Part shown: positions 52,123 to 60,549 of the stretch, in pieces
Layout: each line of letters starts with the position of its first letter
Position numbering within the stretch: the stretch's first letter is position 1
DNA from: Candidatus Pelearchaeum maunauluense
GTDB lineage: Archaea; Thermoproteota; Nitrososphaeria_A; Caldarchaeales; Caldarchaeaceae
Direction: 5' to 3'
Assembly: GCA_030059675.1 (NCBI GenBank)
Contig: JANVYQ010000001.1
Coordinates: 124,001-188,000, forward strand
Length of the DNA stretch: 64,000 nucleotides
The notes under the pieces: generated by a model
What the model saw: the letters and a program-made list of their open reading frames with translations, nothing else
The model's database searches: none
Told to the model about the DNA's origin: nothing
Position numbers and translations under genes: made by a program

Positions 52123-52923
52123 TTGAGCTACGACGAGGAGATTGAAGAACGTCTAAGGAGGCGGGAGCTTAGAGCTGAGCGCGCACAGCGATACCTGCGG
52201 AAACGCTCAGAGCTTGACGAAGTGATGGAGGAAGTCTTTGACCGCGTAACCCTGATGACCATCTACGACCTGATGAACGACAGGCTCATAGAGGACTTTT
52301 ATGGCGTCATAAGCTCTGGGAAGGAGTCGCGGATATACTATGTGAGGGGGTGTGATGGTGTTGAGCTGGCTGTTAAGATATACCTCGTAACCAGCGCCGA
52401 GTTCAAGCATAACAGGATGGCTTATGTTGTTGACGACCCCAGGTTTAAGCGGGTGCCGACTGATTTCCGTAAGTTTATCAACCTATGGGCGCAGCGGGAG
52501 TTTAAGAATCTGGAGGAGGCTTACGAGGCTGGTGTAGCGGTTCCCAGGCCTAGGTTTGTGAGGAAGAATGTTCTGGGGATGGATTTTCTAGGCCGCGATG
52601 GCGCGAGGTATCCCCTGCTGAGCGAACTGGAGGCGGAGCAAGAAGAGTTCGCGGAGCTCTACGAGAAGACGCTCAACGTCGTTGCGGCTCTCTACCAGAA
52701 GGCTGGGCTCGTCCATGGAGACCTGAGCCAGTTCAACATCATAATTGGTGATGGCCTGGAGGTTTATCTGATAGACTTGGCGCAGGCTGTTAAGCGCGGC
52801 CACCCGATAGCGGAGCCATCCCTGATACACGGCCTGGAGACCCTAGCTAGGTTCTTCGCCAAGAAGGGCGTGGAGGTAGATGACCTAGACACCATGCTGG
52901 CGCGTGTGCGCGGCGGGGTATGA
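52123..52923 (+). CDS. rio1: RIO1-type serine kinase
   Basis: A 266-residue RIO kinase involved in small-subunit maturation. N-terminal helices, VISSGKESRIYYV nucleotide loop, AVKIYLVTSAEFK with the catalytic Lys, catalytic loop GLVHGDLSQFNIII (His-Gly-Asp...Asn) and metal-binding LIDLAQAV. Start TTG 52123 followed by AGC, about 30 bases after TTTTATACA (52085-52093). Next in line is the KH protein, its functional partner in rRNA processing. Family motifs are all present. Confidence 0.94.
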   Translation: MSYDEEIEERLRRRELRAERAQRYLRKRSELDEVMEEVFDRVTLMTIYDLMNDRLIEDFYGVISSGKESRIYYVRGCDGVELAVKIYLVTSAEFKHNRMAYVVDDPRFKRVPTDFRKFINLWAQREFKNLEEAYEAGVAVPRPRFVRKNVLGMDFLGRDGARYPLLSELEAEQEEFAELYEKTLNVVAALYQKAGLVHGDLSQFNIIIGDGLEVYLIDLAQAVKRGHPIAEPSLIHGLETLARFFAKKGVEVDDLDTMLARVRGGV

Positions 52924-53024
52924 TGCATAAATAGCCCCGATAGCTAGCTTATGACGGAGCTGGGAAATACTATAATCAACGCGTCGTAGTCCTTCTCCCT
53001 CAATATAGCGAGTGGGGATGCGGG

Positions 53025-53618
53025 TTGGGATACTTTGGTGGTGAAGGATTCACGGGCACGTCGTTCGTCGTCAATATTCCGCGCGAGCGTGTAGGCGTTT
53101 TGGTTGGGACTAATGGGAGCGTCAAGCGGGAGATTGAGCAGAGGCTTGGGGTTGTTCTCTCAATAGACAGCCAGACAGGGACGGTTGTGATAAACCTAGC
53201 CAAGCCCGTCCATGAGGGAGGCGACCCAGCGGCGCTCTTCAAGGCGCGCGACATAGTTACGGCGATTGGCAGGGGGTTCTCACCTGAGAGGGCCTTCAAG
53301 CTCTTTGAGGAAAACACGATGCTCAGCGTCGTGGATATAACCGACCACGTCGGCAGGAGCGCTAACAACCTAATCAGGGTACGCGCCCGCCTCATAGGAA
53401 CAGGCGGGAAGACGCGCAGGATAATTGAAGAGAACTGTCATGTTGAAATCTCAATCTACGGCGACACTGTTGCAATCATAGGAGACTACAACGATGTCAA
53501 GGCTGCCGAGGAGGCTGTGATAACCCTGATTAAGGGAGCGCCCCACGGAGCTGTGTATCGCATGGTTGACGAGTATGCGCGACGCCGCAAGACTGGGGGG
53601 CTGGTAAGACCGTTCTAA
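53025..53618 (+). CDS. KH-domain RNA-binding protein (Pno1/Dim2-like)
   Basis: A 197-residue protein with two KH domains: first IPRERVGVLVGTNGSVKREIEQRLG with a GTNG loop, second around RLIGTGGKTRRIIEENCHVEISIYGDTVAIIG with a GTGGK loop. Archaeal homologues of Pno1/Dim2 act in late 16S rRNA maturation with RIO1 and Nob1. The start is a TTG at 53025; no ATG is available in frame. A short 12-codon ORF at 52950 is not considered a gene. The order RIO1-KH-TopoVI-B is common in archaea. Confidence 0.9.
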   Translation: MGYFGGEGFTGTSFVVNIPRERVGVLVGTNGSVKREIEQRLGVVLSIDSQTGTVVINLAKPVHEGGDPAALFKARDIVTAIGRGFSPERAFKLFEENTMLSVVDITDHVGRSANNLIRVRARLIGTGGKTRRIIEENCHVEISIYGDTVAIIGDYNDVKAAEEAVITLIKGAPHGAVYRMVDEYARRRKTGGLVRPF

Positions 53619-53760
53619 CACCAGCAACAATACACGCAGTAGGCGCAGAGCTTTTGGCGAAAAAGTTCAGAGAACAAGTATTAGTAGATGAGATGTATAG
53701 CTATAAATTAGGGTCAAGAATCCTTGATGGCGCTGCGAAAAGAATGGCGATGAGCTGTCT

Positions 53761-55356
53761 GTGAGGGATAGGTTGGATATGACCGAGGTTAAGTTTGAGC
53801 AGATTAGTCCTAGCGAGTTCTTCTACAAGAACCGCGACATAGCGGGCTTCAGCAGCCCCTCACGCTCACTATACATGAGCATACGCGAGCTTGTGGAGAA
53901 CTCTCTTGACGCGGCTGAGGCTGGGAGGATACTTCCTGATATATACGTCCAGCTGACGCTGGAGAAGGATGTCGACGCCGAGTCTGATGTTAAGATATTC
54001 AAGCTCCGCGTGGAGGATAACGGTATAGGCGTAGCTGGTGAGCAGATTCCACGCGCATTCGCCACCGTCCTCTACGGCAGTAAGTATGGATACAAGCAGT
54101 CGCGCGGCACATTCGGCCTAGGCGGGACTATGGCGCTCCTCTATGGTCAGATAACCACCAACAGGCCAGCGACGGTAATCTCAAGCAACAACGGCCGCGA
54201 GATACACAAATACCAACTGATGATCGACGTTATTGAGAACAAGCCCCGCATAATGGGGCATGAGGTTCTGGAGAACAAGGATAAGTGGCGTGGCACGATT
54301 ATTGAGTTTTACCTGGAGGCAGACTATACTGGGAGTAGGGCTAAGATTATAGAGTATTTCAAGAATACTGCTATAGTCAATCCCCACGCCACCATAACGT
54401 TTGTTGATAATCGCGGGAGGCTTTACCACTTTCCCCGCGTTATTGATAAGGTTCCTGAGCCGCCGCGCGAGTCTAAGCCACACCCCATAGGTGTTGATGT
54501 AGAGACGATGACGCGGCTGCTCTCATCAACGCGAGCCGGCAACCTGGTCTCGTTCCTCACTACAGCGTTCCAGAAGGTTGGTGAGAAGACCGCCCGCGAG
54601 GTCTTGGACTTGGCGAAGCTCCCCTACGAAATGAAGCCGCGCGAGCTGAGCCACGATGAGGTAACAGCCCTGGTTGAGGCGATTAAGAGGTATGGCAAAT
54701 TCCGCTCCCCAGACCCCAACCCCCTGAGCCCGATAGGGAAAGACTTCCTGGAGTCTGGGATTAGGCAGATGCTCAAGCCAGACTTCCTCCACGTCGTCCA
54801 GAGGCCGCCGTCATCGTATAGCGGCTATCCATTCATAGTTGAGGCCGCCGTAGCTTATGGTGGAGACATACCAGCGACGGAGTCAATAAACCTCTACAGG
54901 TTCGCCAACAAGATACCCCTACTATATGATGAGCGCGCAGATGTGGCTTGGAAAGTTGTTACCGAGAAGATAGACTGGAGCACGTATAAGGTTCCGCGCG
55001 TGGCGCCTCTGGCTGTCTTTACCAGCATCTGCTCGTCCAAGATTCCATATAAGACCGTTGGGAAGGAGGCGATAGCTGATAGGCCTGAGATTGAGCGCGA
55101 GCTTACTACAGCGATTAGGGAGTGCGCGCGGCATCTGAAGCTTTACTTGAGTAAGATTGAGAAGCGAGTGGCTGTGGCGAAGAGGTTGAGCATATACGCC
55201 AAGTATCTTCCCAAGATAGCCGAGTTCTCCGCCAAGACCGCGGGAAGGGAGAAGGCTCCAGACGTCTCGCAGCTCCTCAAGAAGATAGGCGTTACGGCAG
55301 AGATGGTGGCGCAGGCGCGGCGCGAAGAAGAGGAGGAAGTGGTGGAGATAGGATAA
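53761..55356 (+). CDS. top6B: DNA topoisomerase VI subunit B
   Basis: A 531-residue GHKL ATPase subunit of the type IIB topoisomerase. N-terminal SPSEFFYKNRDIAGF, Bergerat motif N1 LVENSLDAAEAG, N2 VEDNGIGV, N3 GTFGLGGTMALL, H2TH domain at about residues 230-310, transducer domain with PFIVEAAVAYGG, FANKIPLLYD and a C-terminal helix pair. Start GTG 53761; a CTATAAATTAG box at about 53702-53711. Subunit A (Spo11-like) is not adjacent, unlike in many archaea. Confidence 0.95.
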   Translation: MRDRLDMTEVKFEQISPSEFFYKNRDIAGFSSPSRSLYMSIRELVENSLDAAEAGRILPDIYVQLTLEKDVDAESDVKIFKLRVEDNGIGVAGEQIPRAFATVLYGSKYGYKQSRGTFGLGGTMALLYGQITTNRPATVISSNNGREIHKYQLMIDVIENKPRIMGHEVLENKDKWRGTIIEFYLEADYTGSRAKIIEYFKNTAIVNPHATITFVDNRGRLYHFPRVIDKVPEPPRESKPHPIGVDVETMTRLLSSTRAGNLVSFLTTAFQKVGEKTAREVLDLAKLPYEMKPRELSHDEVTALVEAIKRYGKFRSPDPNPLSPIGKDFLESGIRQMLKPDFLHVVQRPPSSYSGYPFIVEAAVAYGGDIPATESINLYRFANKIPLLYDERADVAWKVVTEKIDWSTYKVPRVAPLAVFTSICSSKIPYKTVGKEAIADRPEIERELTTAIRECARHLKLYLSKIEKRVAVAKRLSIYAKYLPKIAEFSAKTAGREKAPDVSQLLKKIGVTAEMVAQARREEEEEVVEIG

Positions 55357-55412
55357 CACCTCCCCTCTGTTGTTCTCAAAACCTAATACACCACCGCGTT
55401 GGGTATCTCTTT

Positions 55413-55811
55413 ATGAGCGGTAGGCTGGTCATCAGGAATTGGCGTAGCGTTAAGCCGACGATAGCGCATGGAGCTGGTATTGACTGGCGGCTAATGTCCA
55501 TGCCCCTCAAGACAGGTGGCGACATAGATGTTGAGGTTGACCAGGAGGGCATGTGCCTCAAGGTGATAACCTACGTCTCCCTAGCGTGGCTCCAGCCAGG
55601 GCTTAGGTACGAGCCCCACAAGCACCAGGAGCATGAGGAGCTATACTACATCATTAAGGGGCGTGGCAGGATTAGGGTTGGTGAGGAGACGCGCGAGTTT
55701 AGGGATGGTGATTTGATAAACATACCCGTAGGCGCCGAGCATGAGATAATAAACGACGGAGACGAGATTGTGGAGTTTCTAGCATTCGGCGGCTATACTG
55801 GGCGTAGCTAG
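55413..55811 (+). CDS. Cupin-domain protein
   Basis: A 132-residue single cupin barrel. Motif 1 YEPHKHQEHEELYYIIKGRGRI with two His and a Glu metal ligand, motif 2 DLINIPVGAEHEIINDGDE with the second His. Substrate unknown; such proteins bind small sugars, keto acids or metals. Start ATG 55413. The stop overlaps the convergent SDR pseudogene by 4 bases. Confidence 0.88.
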   Translation: MSGRLVIRNWRSVKPTIAHGAGIDWRLMSMPLKTGGDIDVEVDQEGMCLKVITYVSLAWLQPGLRYEPHKHQEHEELYYIIKGRGRIRVGEETREFRDGDLINIPVGAEHEIINDGDEIVEFLAFGGYTGRS

Positions 55812-56391
55812 TCGCCGCTCAGTAGCTGCTGGGAGCATAGCCTCAGGCCGCCGTCTATGTAGAGCGTGGCCCCTGTTATGTAGCGCGCCTTATCAGATGC
55901 TGGGAAGACAGCCGCATAAGCCGCTTCTTCGGGCATGCCAGCCTGCCCAGCGGAATAGCAGCCTCAAGGCGGCGCATCTTCTCCCTATCCTCAAGCACCT
56001 CGCGGTTCATATCAGTAACCATAGCACCAGGCGCTATGGCGTTAACCCTAATCCCCCCTACCAGCAAGCTCAAGAGCAAGCGTCCTAGTCATCATGCCCA
56101 AACCACCCTTGGACGCGGAGTAATGCACGTAGTAGGGCTTGGGAAACGTCTCATGGACGGATGTGATGTTGATTATTGAGGGGTTCTCACGCCCCTCCAT
56201 CAGCCTTACCGCATACTTGCTGCATAGGAAGGGGCCGCGTAGATTAACCCCTATGACCCTACTCCACTCTTCCAGCGGCATCTCCTCTATACGATACCTG
56301 TTCTGGATACCCGCGTTGTTCACCAGCACGTCAAGGCCGTTGAAGCTTTCTCCAATCGTTTTAAACATCCTAGCTAATAACTGGCGTGAAC
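55808..56391 (-). pseudogene. Short-chain dehydrogenase remnant: truncated, with two frameshifts
   Basis: An SDR lacking its first ~80 residues. The frame begins about 20 codons before GLDVLVNNAGIQNRY; the Gly-rich cofactor motif is absent from the upstream sequence. It then has the catalytic SVHETFPKPYYVHYSASKGG (Ser, Tyr, Lys). A six-G run at about 56054-56059 adds one base and ends the frame after ALELAGRG; removing it gives IRVNAIAPGAMVTDMN. A second lesion (a G missing at about 55935-55938) separates LGRL from MPEEAAYAA and SDKARYITGATLYIDGGL. Three independent lesions make real decay likely. Confidence 0.88.
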
Positions 56392-56592
56392 ATGAGAATC
56401 GTGGAGTTCTATGGGTTGATACCTAATGAGCTGTTTGCATATCTTATGACCGTGCCCATCACATTATCGTTCGGCATATCCATGATTTTCCTCAGAAGAC
56501 GCTGGAGCGCCACTCTCATATCTCTCACGACAGTCCTACTCTATGCGGAAGTGTTATTCTTGGTTTCAAGGGGCTGGTATGTACAGATATGA
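56392..56592 (+). CDS. Small two-helix membrane protein, unknown
   Basis: A 66-residue hydrophobic protein with two helices (FAYLMTVPITLSFGISMIFL and ATLISLTTVLLYAEVLFLV) separated by RRRWS. It precedes and overlaps the HprK-like reading frame by 14 bases, so it would be read in the same operon. No family recognised. It lies at the edge of the decayed island and could itself be a remnant. Confidence 0.45.
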   Translation: MRIVEFYGLIPNELFAYLMTVPITLSFGISMIFLRRRWSATLISLTTVLLYAEVLFLVSRGWYVQI

Positions 56593-57600
56593 CTTTCAGG
56601 GAATGGTTAATATCCACTGCAACACAGACATACTAGAGAAGGATTTCGCCTTCTTCCACACAGATAACAGTTATCTACCACGTATAGAGCTATATATAGA
56701 CCAAATCAACCCACCTGAAAACATCCGAGTATCTATTGGAAAGAGCTACCTCATAACGGATGATGGCATATTCTTCAGCTATCGGTGGGTTAGGCCTGTA
56801 AATCTATGGCTCAGAGGAGTTGAGTCTGACATAACCCGCATAGTAGGTACGCGGATGTATTATTTTCTGGGTAATCTGGTAAAAAGTGGCTATGAGCTTA
56901 TGAGCTTGTTCAGGGCTGTTTTCACGCTAAAGCTGCTTCGCAGGAGCTTCTGTCTATTACCCGCCGCCGTGGACTTTAGTGGCAAGGGAGTTCTGATAGT
57001 GGGTATATCCAATACAGGGAAGACCTCCACCACGCTATCTTTAATGAGCCTTGATAAAGAATCAAAATACATCACTGACCAGTTTGTTGTATGCGGTTCA
57101 AACGCTATATGCTATGGACTCCCTAATAGCATGCTTATATCTAGGAGCGCAGCCGACGACTTTCAGATAAAACTTGGTTTTTCCAAGACCGTTAAGAGCT
57201 ACATTAAGTCATTAGCTTCATGGCTGTTGACTAAAAAGCTCGTTAATAACAAGACCTGGGTTAGTCCCTGCGAGTTATTTCCTAGAGAGAATAACGCTTG
57301 AAACTCGTGCAGCGTCTCTACTCATAGTGAGGAGGTCAGGGTTAGGCGATTCGGTGAGAGCTGTCTAGGGAGGAAGCATATAATATGCTTAGGACTATAA
57401 TGCTGCATGAAAACGCGTGGATAAGTAATCCCATATTGACAACCTATGCCGTAGCCCATCAGCTTAGCCTTACTGATAATTTTGAGTTGGAGAATAGTAT
57501 AGTGCGGGCTTTTGTTAATAGGCTTGATGGTATTTTTCTCGTAAATCTCTCATCTCCCAGGTCAATTAAGAATATGCGGGTTGTTAAGGAGATTCTCTAG
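56579..57600 (+). pseudogene. HPr-kinase-like P-loop protein gene with two frameshifts
   Basis: The first frame (ATG 56579 to TGA 57301, about 240 residues) has an N-terminal domain of about 125 residues and a Walker A GVLIVGISNTGKTSTTLSLM, with TDQF and PNSMLISRSA following, as in HPr-kinase/phosphorylase-like ATPases used in peptide or surface-polymer modification. After that, TRAASLLIVRRSGLGDSV continues in the second frame. From about 57350 LSREEAYNMLRTIMLHENAW continues in the third, to TAG 57600. Removing one base near 57298 and one near 57352 joins all into about 340 residues. The whole gene is AT-rich. The exact family is uncertain. Confidence 0.72.
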
Positions 57601-58654
57601 CCTCGCCAAAATATTTCGCCAGTATATCCACGTACTCGTATCCATATGAGGACACTGGCTCTGGGCTGCTATTGTGGTTATGTCTGTAGAGGGTTGCTGG
57701 CTCTATCTGAGTGCCCTCATGGTACTGGTTCCACGTCTCAACTAGGAGCCACTTGGCTGATGACGCCTTCATGGGAGCTACGGCATCTTCAAAGGCCTGG
57801 GGGTCTCTCTCAAGCCAGGGTGTTGTGTCATACTTCCAGAAACCAGGAGAGACGAAGAAGGAGCAGGGCGAGAAGTCAGCGTACCTATTAGCTGGCGCGT
57901 ATTGATGCCAGCTATCCACCCTATCAGCCACAGACCTCCAGCCTGGAAAGACCTTCAAGACAACATAGATGCCTAGCCTCTCTCACGACAGACCACCTAT
58001 TGACATACCCGAAGGTATCGTCTCCCTCACCATAGACAAATATTACTGGCTTTCCATTAACCTTCAGATAGTTTGGGTCTTGTGCATAGTTATCCAGTAT
58101 GTAGCGTATGTCTCTCTCTAGCTGTGAGATTGAGGGGTCGCCGTATCCTTCTCTCTCATAGTAGATTGCCCAGAGTAGTGATGGGTATGGATTGTCGCTT
58201 CTTTTCATATAGTCTTTGAGAATTAGTCTAAAGACCTCGACCTCATACTCGCCTATCCCCCACCAGGATACGATGACGAACTGGATGCCAGCCCTCTTCA
58301 TAGCTACAACTTGCCATTTGAAGACCTCATAGTCGCGGCTGTCGTAGAGCTCGCGCGCTGGGTTGAAGGTAGCTGGGTCTATGTCGGGCAGGTAGTTTGA
58401 AGCCCACGTAGCTGGCGGCGTATGACCAGCTTCGCGCCAGTGTCTATACTCTCCAGCACCATACCAGGGATAGAAGAACGTCCCCAACAACTGCCCATCG
58501 GTTGAGATTCTCTCCCTCTCTTCATCGTCGTTTACGAATACTACAACTGAGGTTGAGGCGATACTATTAGGCCGCTGTCCGCTATGATTATGGCTAGTAT
58601 TACTGCTGGAATTGTAAGCATATAGGTGTGTTTTTTGGGTGATAGGGAGAACAT
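57584..58654 (-). pseudogene. GH99-like glycosidase gene with two frameshifts
   Basis: Starts at ATG 58654 with a signal peptide or anchor (PKKHTYMLTIPAVILAIIIA) and shifts frame at about 58560-58570. It then reads LLGTFFYPWYGAGEYRHW, WQVVAMKRAGIQFVIVSWWGIGEYE, LLWAIYYEREGYGD, VNGKPVIFVYGEGD and shifts again at about 57970-57976 into VVLKVFPGWRSVADRVDSWHQYAP, LLVETWNQYHEGTQIEPATLY, stopping at TAA 57584-57586. FYPWY and ETWN-YHEGT are typical of GH99/endo-mannanase-like secreted enzymes. One base (or two) at each site restores about 355 residues. A TATA box (GGTATAAAT, about 58677-58685) predicts leaderless expression. Confidence 0.8.
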
Positions 58655-58956
58655 CCTACCGTGTAGGTATGACGGGATTTATACCTTCCTACCTATCAGG
58701 TTAGTATCTACTTAAATACCATCATGCAAACCAGCTCAACCCTTAATAAAACACCCCCATTATCAGGGTAATACGCAACAATTGGCCATTGATTTAGCAA
58801 ACCCACCTAACATAGCTAGGCGCATTAACAACGAACAGGGAATATGCAACAATCGCGTCATCAAAAATAACTGAGTGTAAAATTCGTGATACGTGTCTAA
58901 AATTGGATGAAAGATATAAGTTGCGGGTTATTGCGCCTAACCCGTGAGGAATTGCC
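58655..58956 (+). other. Intergenic region between GH99-like remnant and Rieske gene
   Basis: About 300 bases without a gene I can support. The left end holds the minus-strand promoter of the GH99-like gene, a small palindrome CCTAC-CGT-GTAGG at 58655-58667 and GGTAT/ATACC arms at 58666-58685. The middle is AT-rich with stop codons in all frames. The right end holds the Rieske promoter and an inverted repeat (listed separately). Confidence 0.6.
58924..58944. promoter_or_regulatory. Inverted repeat at the Rieske gene promoter
   Basis: CGGGTTA, 7-base spacer TTGCGCC, TAACCCG: perfect 7-base arms. It sits directly downstream of a TATA-like GATATAAG (about 58912-58919), spans the predicted transcription start (near 58942) and ends 12 bases before TTG 58957. 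That position is typical of an archaeal repressor operator; as RNA it would form a hairpin ahead of the start codon. Confidence 0.6.
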
Positions 58957-59781
58957 TTGGCGGGGCAAAGGCGAAACTTTCTCAAGATGATATTCGGCTC
59001 GGCTTTCTTGGTTACTATCGCGCCTTTCCTCTCTTGGGGCGGCTTCCTTTTTAGGAAGGAGAAGACAGGCGAGGAGCTTCGGCAGAAGGTTGCGAATATA
59101 AGTGAGGTGCCGCCCAACTCAATTGTTACATTCCCATTCCCGCGGACGGGAAACCCCAAGGTTGATTCCGACCCGTTTAGGCAGTATGCGCTAATACACC
59201 TGCCTAATGGTGATGTCAAGGCGTTTAGTAAGGTGTGCGTCCATCTGTGGTGTCTGTGGGGCTATTTCCCAGACCTGCGTGAGATACAGTGCCCCTGTCA
59301 TGGCAGTATCTACAACCCCGATACTGGCGTTGCAACCGCTGGCCCCGCCGCTCTACAGCCTTACCCGACTAACGCGCTGCCTGAGCTGAAGGTTGAGGTG
59401 GATGAGAACGGCGACATCTATGTCACGCATCTAGACGGGAAGGTTGGGTATGGCCGCGAGTGGAAACGCGCTCTAGATAGCATACAGAAGCTCGCGGAAA
59501 CCGCCCCAGATAAGGAGGTTGTGGCGTATGTCCCATTCGTAAAGCCCCTTCAGTCCAAGAATATCAAGAGCTTCTTGAGTAGGTATAATGTTCGTCTAAG
59601 TAAGGCGTATGGCTATTCTGGGCAGGGTAAGAACCGCGAGTGGCTGGAGAGCGACGCGGTGGATGAGGCTCAGAGCATCATGGATGCTGCTTATGGTCTT
59701 GATGTTGTGGCTAAGCCGCGCGACCTTCTAAAGATAGCCGACGACAACAACGTTTTCATCGTCTATATTAGACGTGGCTGA
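58957..59781 (+). CDS. Rieske iron-sulfur protein with C-terminal extension
   Basis: A 274-residue protein: basic N-terminus and one membrane anchor (QRRNFLKMIFGSAFLVTIAPFL, Tat-like in having RRNFLK), then a Rieske domain with [2Fe-2S] boxes CVHLWC (about residue 95) and CPCHGS (about 115), and a Pro-loop APALQPYP-like GPAALQPYPT. Residues about 165-274 form an extra soluble domain (LDSIQKLAETAPDKEVVAYVPFV...) not usual in bc1 Rieske proteins. With the cytochrome b at 60550 it forms a quinol-oxidising bc-type complex. Start TTG 58957. The last 54 bases overlap the convergent DUF996 gene. Confidence 0.9.
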   Translation: MAGQRRNFLKMIFGSAFLVTIAPFLSWGGFLFRKEKTGEELRQKVANISEVPPNSIVTFPFPRTGNPKVDSDPFRQYALIHLPNGDVKAFSKVCVHLWCLWGYFPDLREIQCPCHGSIYNPDTGVATAGPAALQPYPTNALPELKVEVDENGDIYVTHLDGKVGYGREWKRALDSIQKLAETAPDKEVVAYVPFVKPLQSKNIKSFLSRYNVRLSKAYGYSGQGKNREWLESDAVDEAQSIMDAAYGLDVVAKPRDLLKIADDNNVFIVYIRRG

Positions 59782-60456
59782 ATTACCGTCTAAACGTTTT
59801 CTGCTGGATTGGCGGGTAGGAGGCGGAGGAGGATAGTAGCCTCTTATAGGCGGCGTTTCGGGGACGGAGAAGAAGCCGATGATTGTGAATATCACGCCGA
59901 TTAGAGCAACTATGATTAGTCCTATGAGCATAGCCCAGAAAACCCCAGGCGCGATGGGGAACGTGGTTGGCGGAGCCTGAGTTAAGATTGGCTCGCGTAG
60001 AAAAGACATAATAGAGGAAATCATTACGGCCACAAAAATCAGAGCTAGTATTATCGCTATTATCCTCATCCAGCCCGCGTATCTAAACCATTTAACATTC
60101 AAGGTCGAGGCAGCGGAGAAGTTGGCGGCTATCTCCAGTATCCCAGCAATAAACCCCAGTAGCGCGAGCACTATCATCAACGGCCCTACGATAAGGAATA
60201 GAGAGGATAGGGCTGTTGGGTCCACAAATCCGCCTAGCATGGATGTTAGCATCATGGGAGGGGACAACACAACACCTATAGCTACTACATAGATTATGAT
60301 TATTAAGACACCCGCAGCAATCATCACGCCCCTCTGTACATCTCTACCCATCAAAATCCACGCTATTCCCACGAGTATAGGCGCGATAATGTTGGCGAAG
60401 GGTATCAACATGAGAATGTATCCTATACCTCCTAACCACTTATACGCTCCGCTCAA
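59728..60456 (-). CDS. DUF996 membrane protein
   Basis: A 242-residue protein with five to six membrane helices; GGIGYILMLIPFANIIAPILVGIAWILMG at the start and AASTLNVKWFRYAGWMRIIAI in the middle are typical of DUF996. The Pro-rich RGYYPPPPP segment (about residue 206) is a usual ending, but here about 30 more residues follow that are read antisense to the Rieske 3' end, which suggests loss of an earlier stop. Start TTG 60456 followed by AGC, about 35 bases after ATTATAAATC. Function unknown; it lies between two respiratory genes on the other strand. Confidence 0.8.
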   Translation of the reverse strand: MSGAYKWLGGIGYILMLIPFANIIAPILVGIAWILMGRDVQRGVMIAAGVLIIIIYVVAIGVVLSPPMMLTSMLGGFVDPTALSSLFLIVGPLMIVLALLGFIAGILEIAANFSAASTLNVKWFRYAGWMRIIAIILALIFVAVMISSIMSFLREPILTQAPPTTFPIAPGVFWAMLIGLIIVALIGVIFTIIGFFSVPETPPIRGYYPPPPPTRQSSRKRLDGNSATSNIDDENVVVVGYL

Positions 60457-60507
60457 TATTCCCTCGGCAATTTTACCGCTGTGTGATTTATAATATTTCC
60501 TTCGGAT

Positions 60508-60520
60508 TTAAATAATGGCC
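60508..60520 (+). promoter_or_regulatory. TATA box of the cytochrome b gene
   Basis: GATTTAAATAATG is centred about 36 bases before ATG 60550. The 93 bases between the divergent DUF996 and cytochrome b genes also carry ATTATAAATC on the minus strand (about 60487-60496) for DUF996. Confidence 0.55.
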
Positions 60521-60549
60521 TTTCCACGCATTAGATTTAGAATTTTGCC

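Noticed and set aside
52950-52990. Twelve-codon ORF before the KH gene (ATG 52951 to TAG)
   Set aside because: Too short, with no conserved sequence; more likely leader sequence of the KH transcript.
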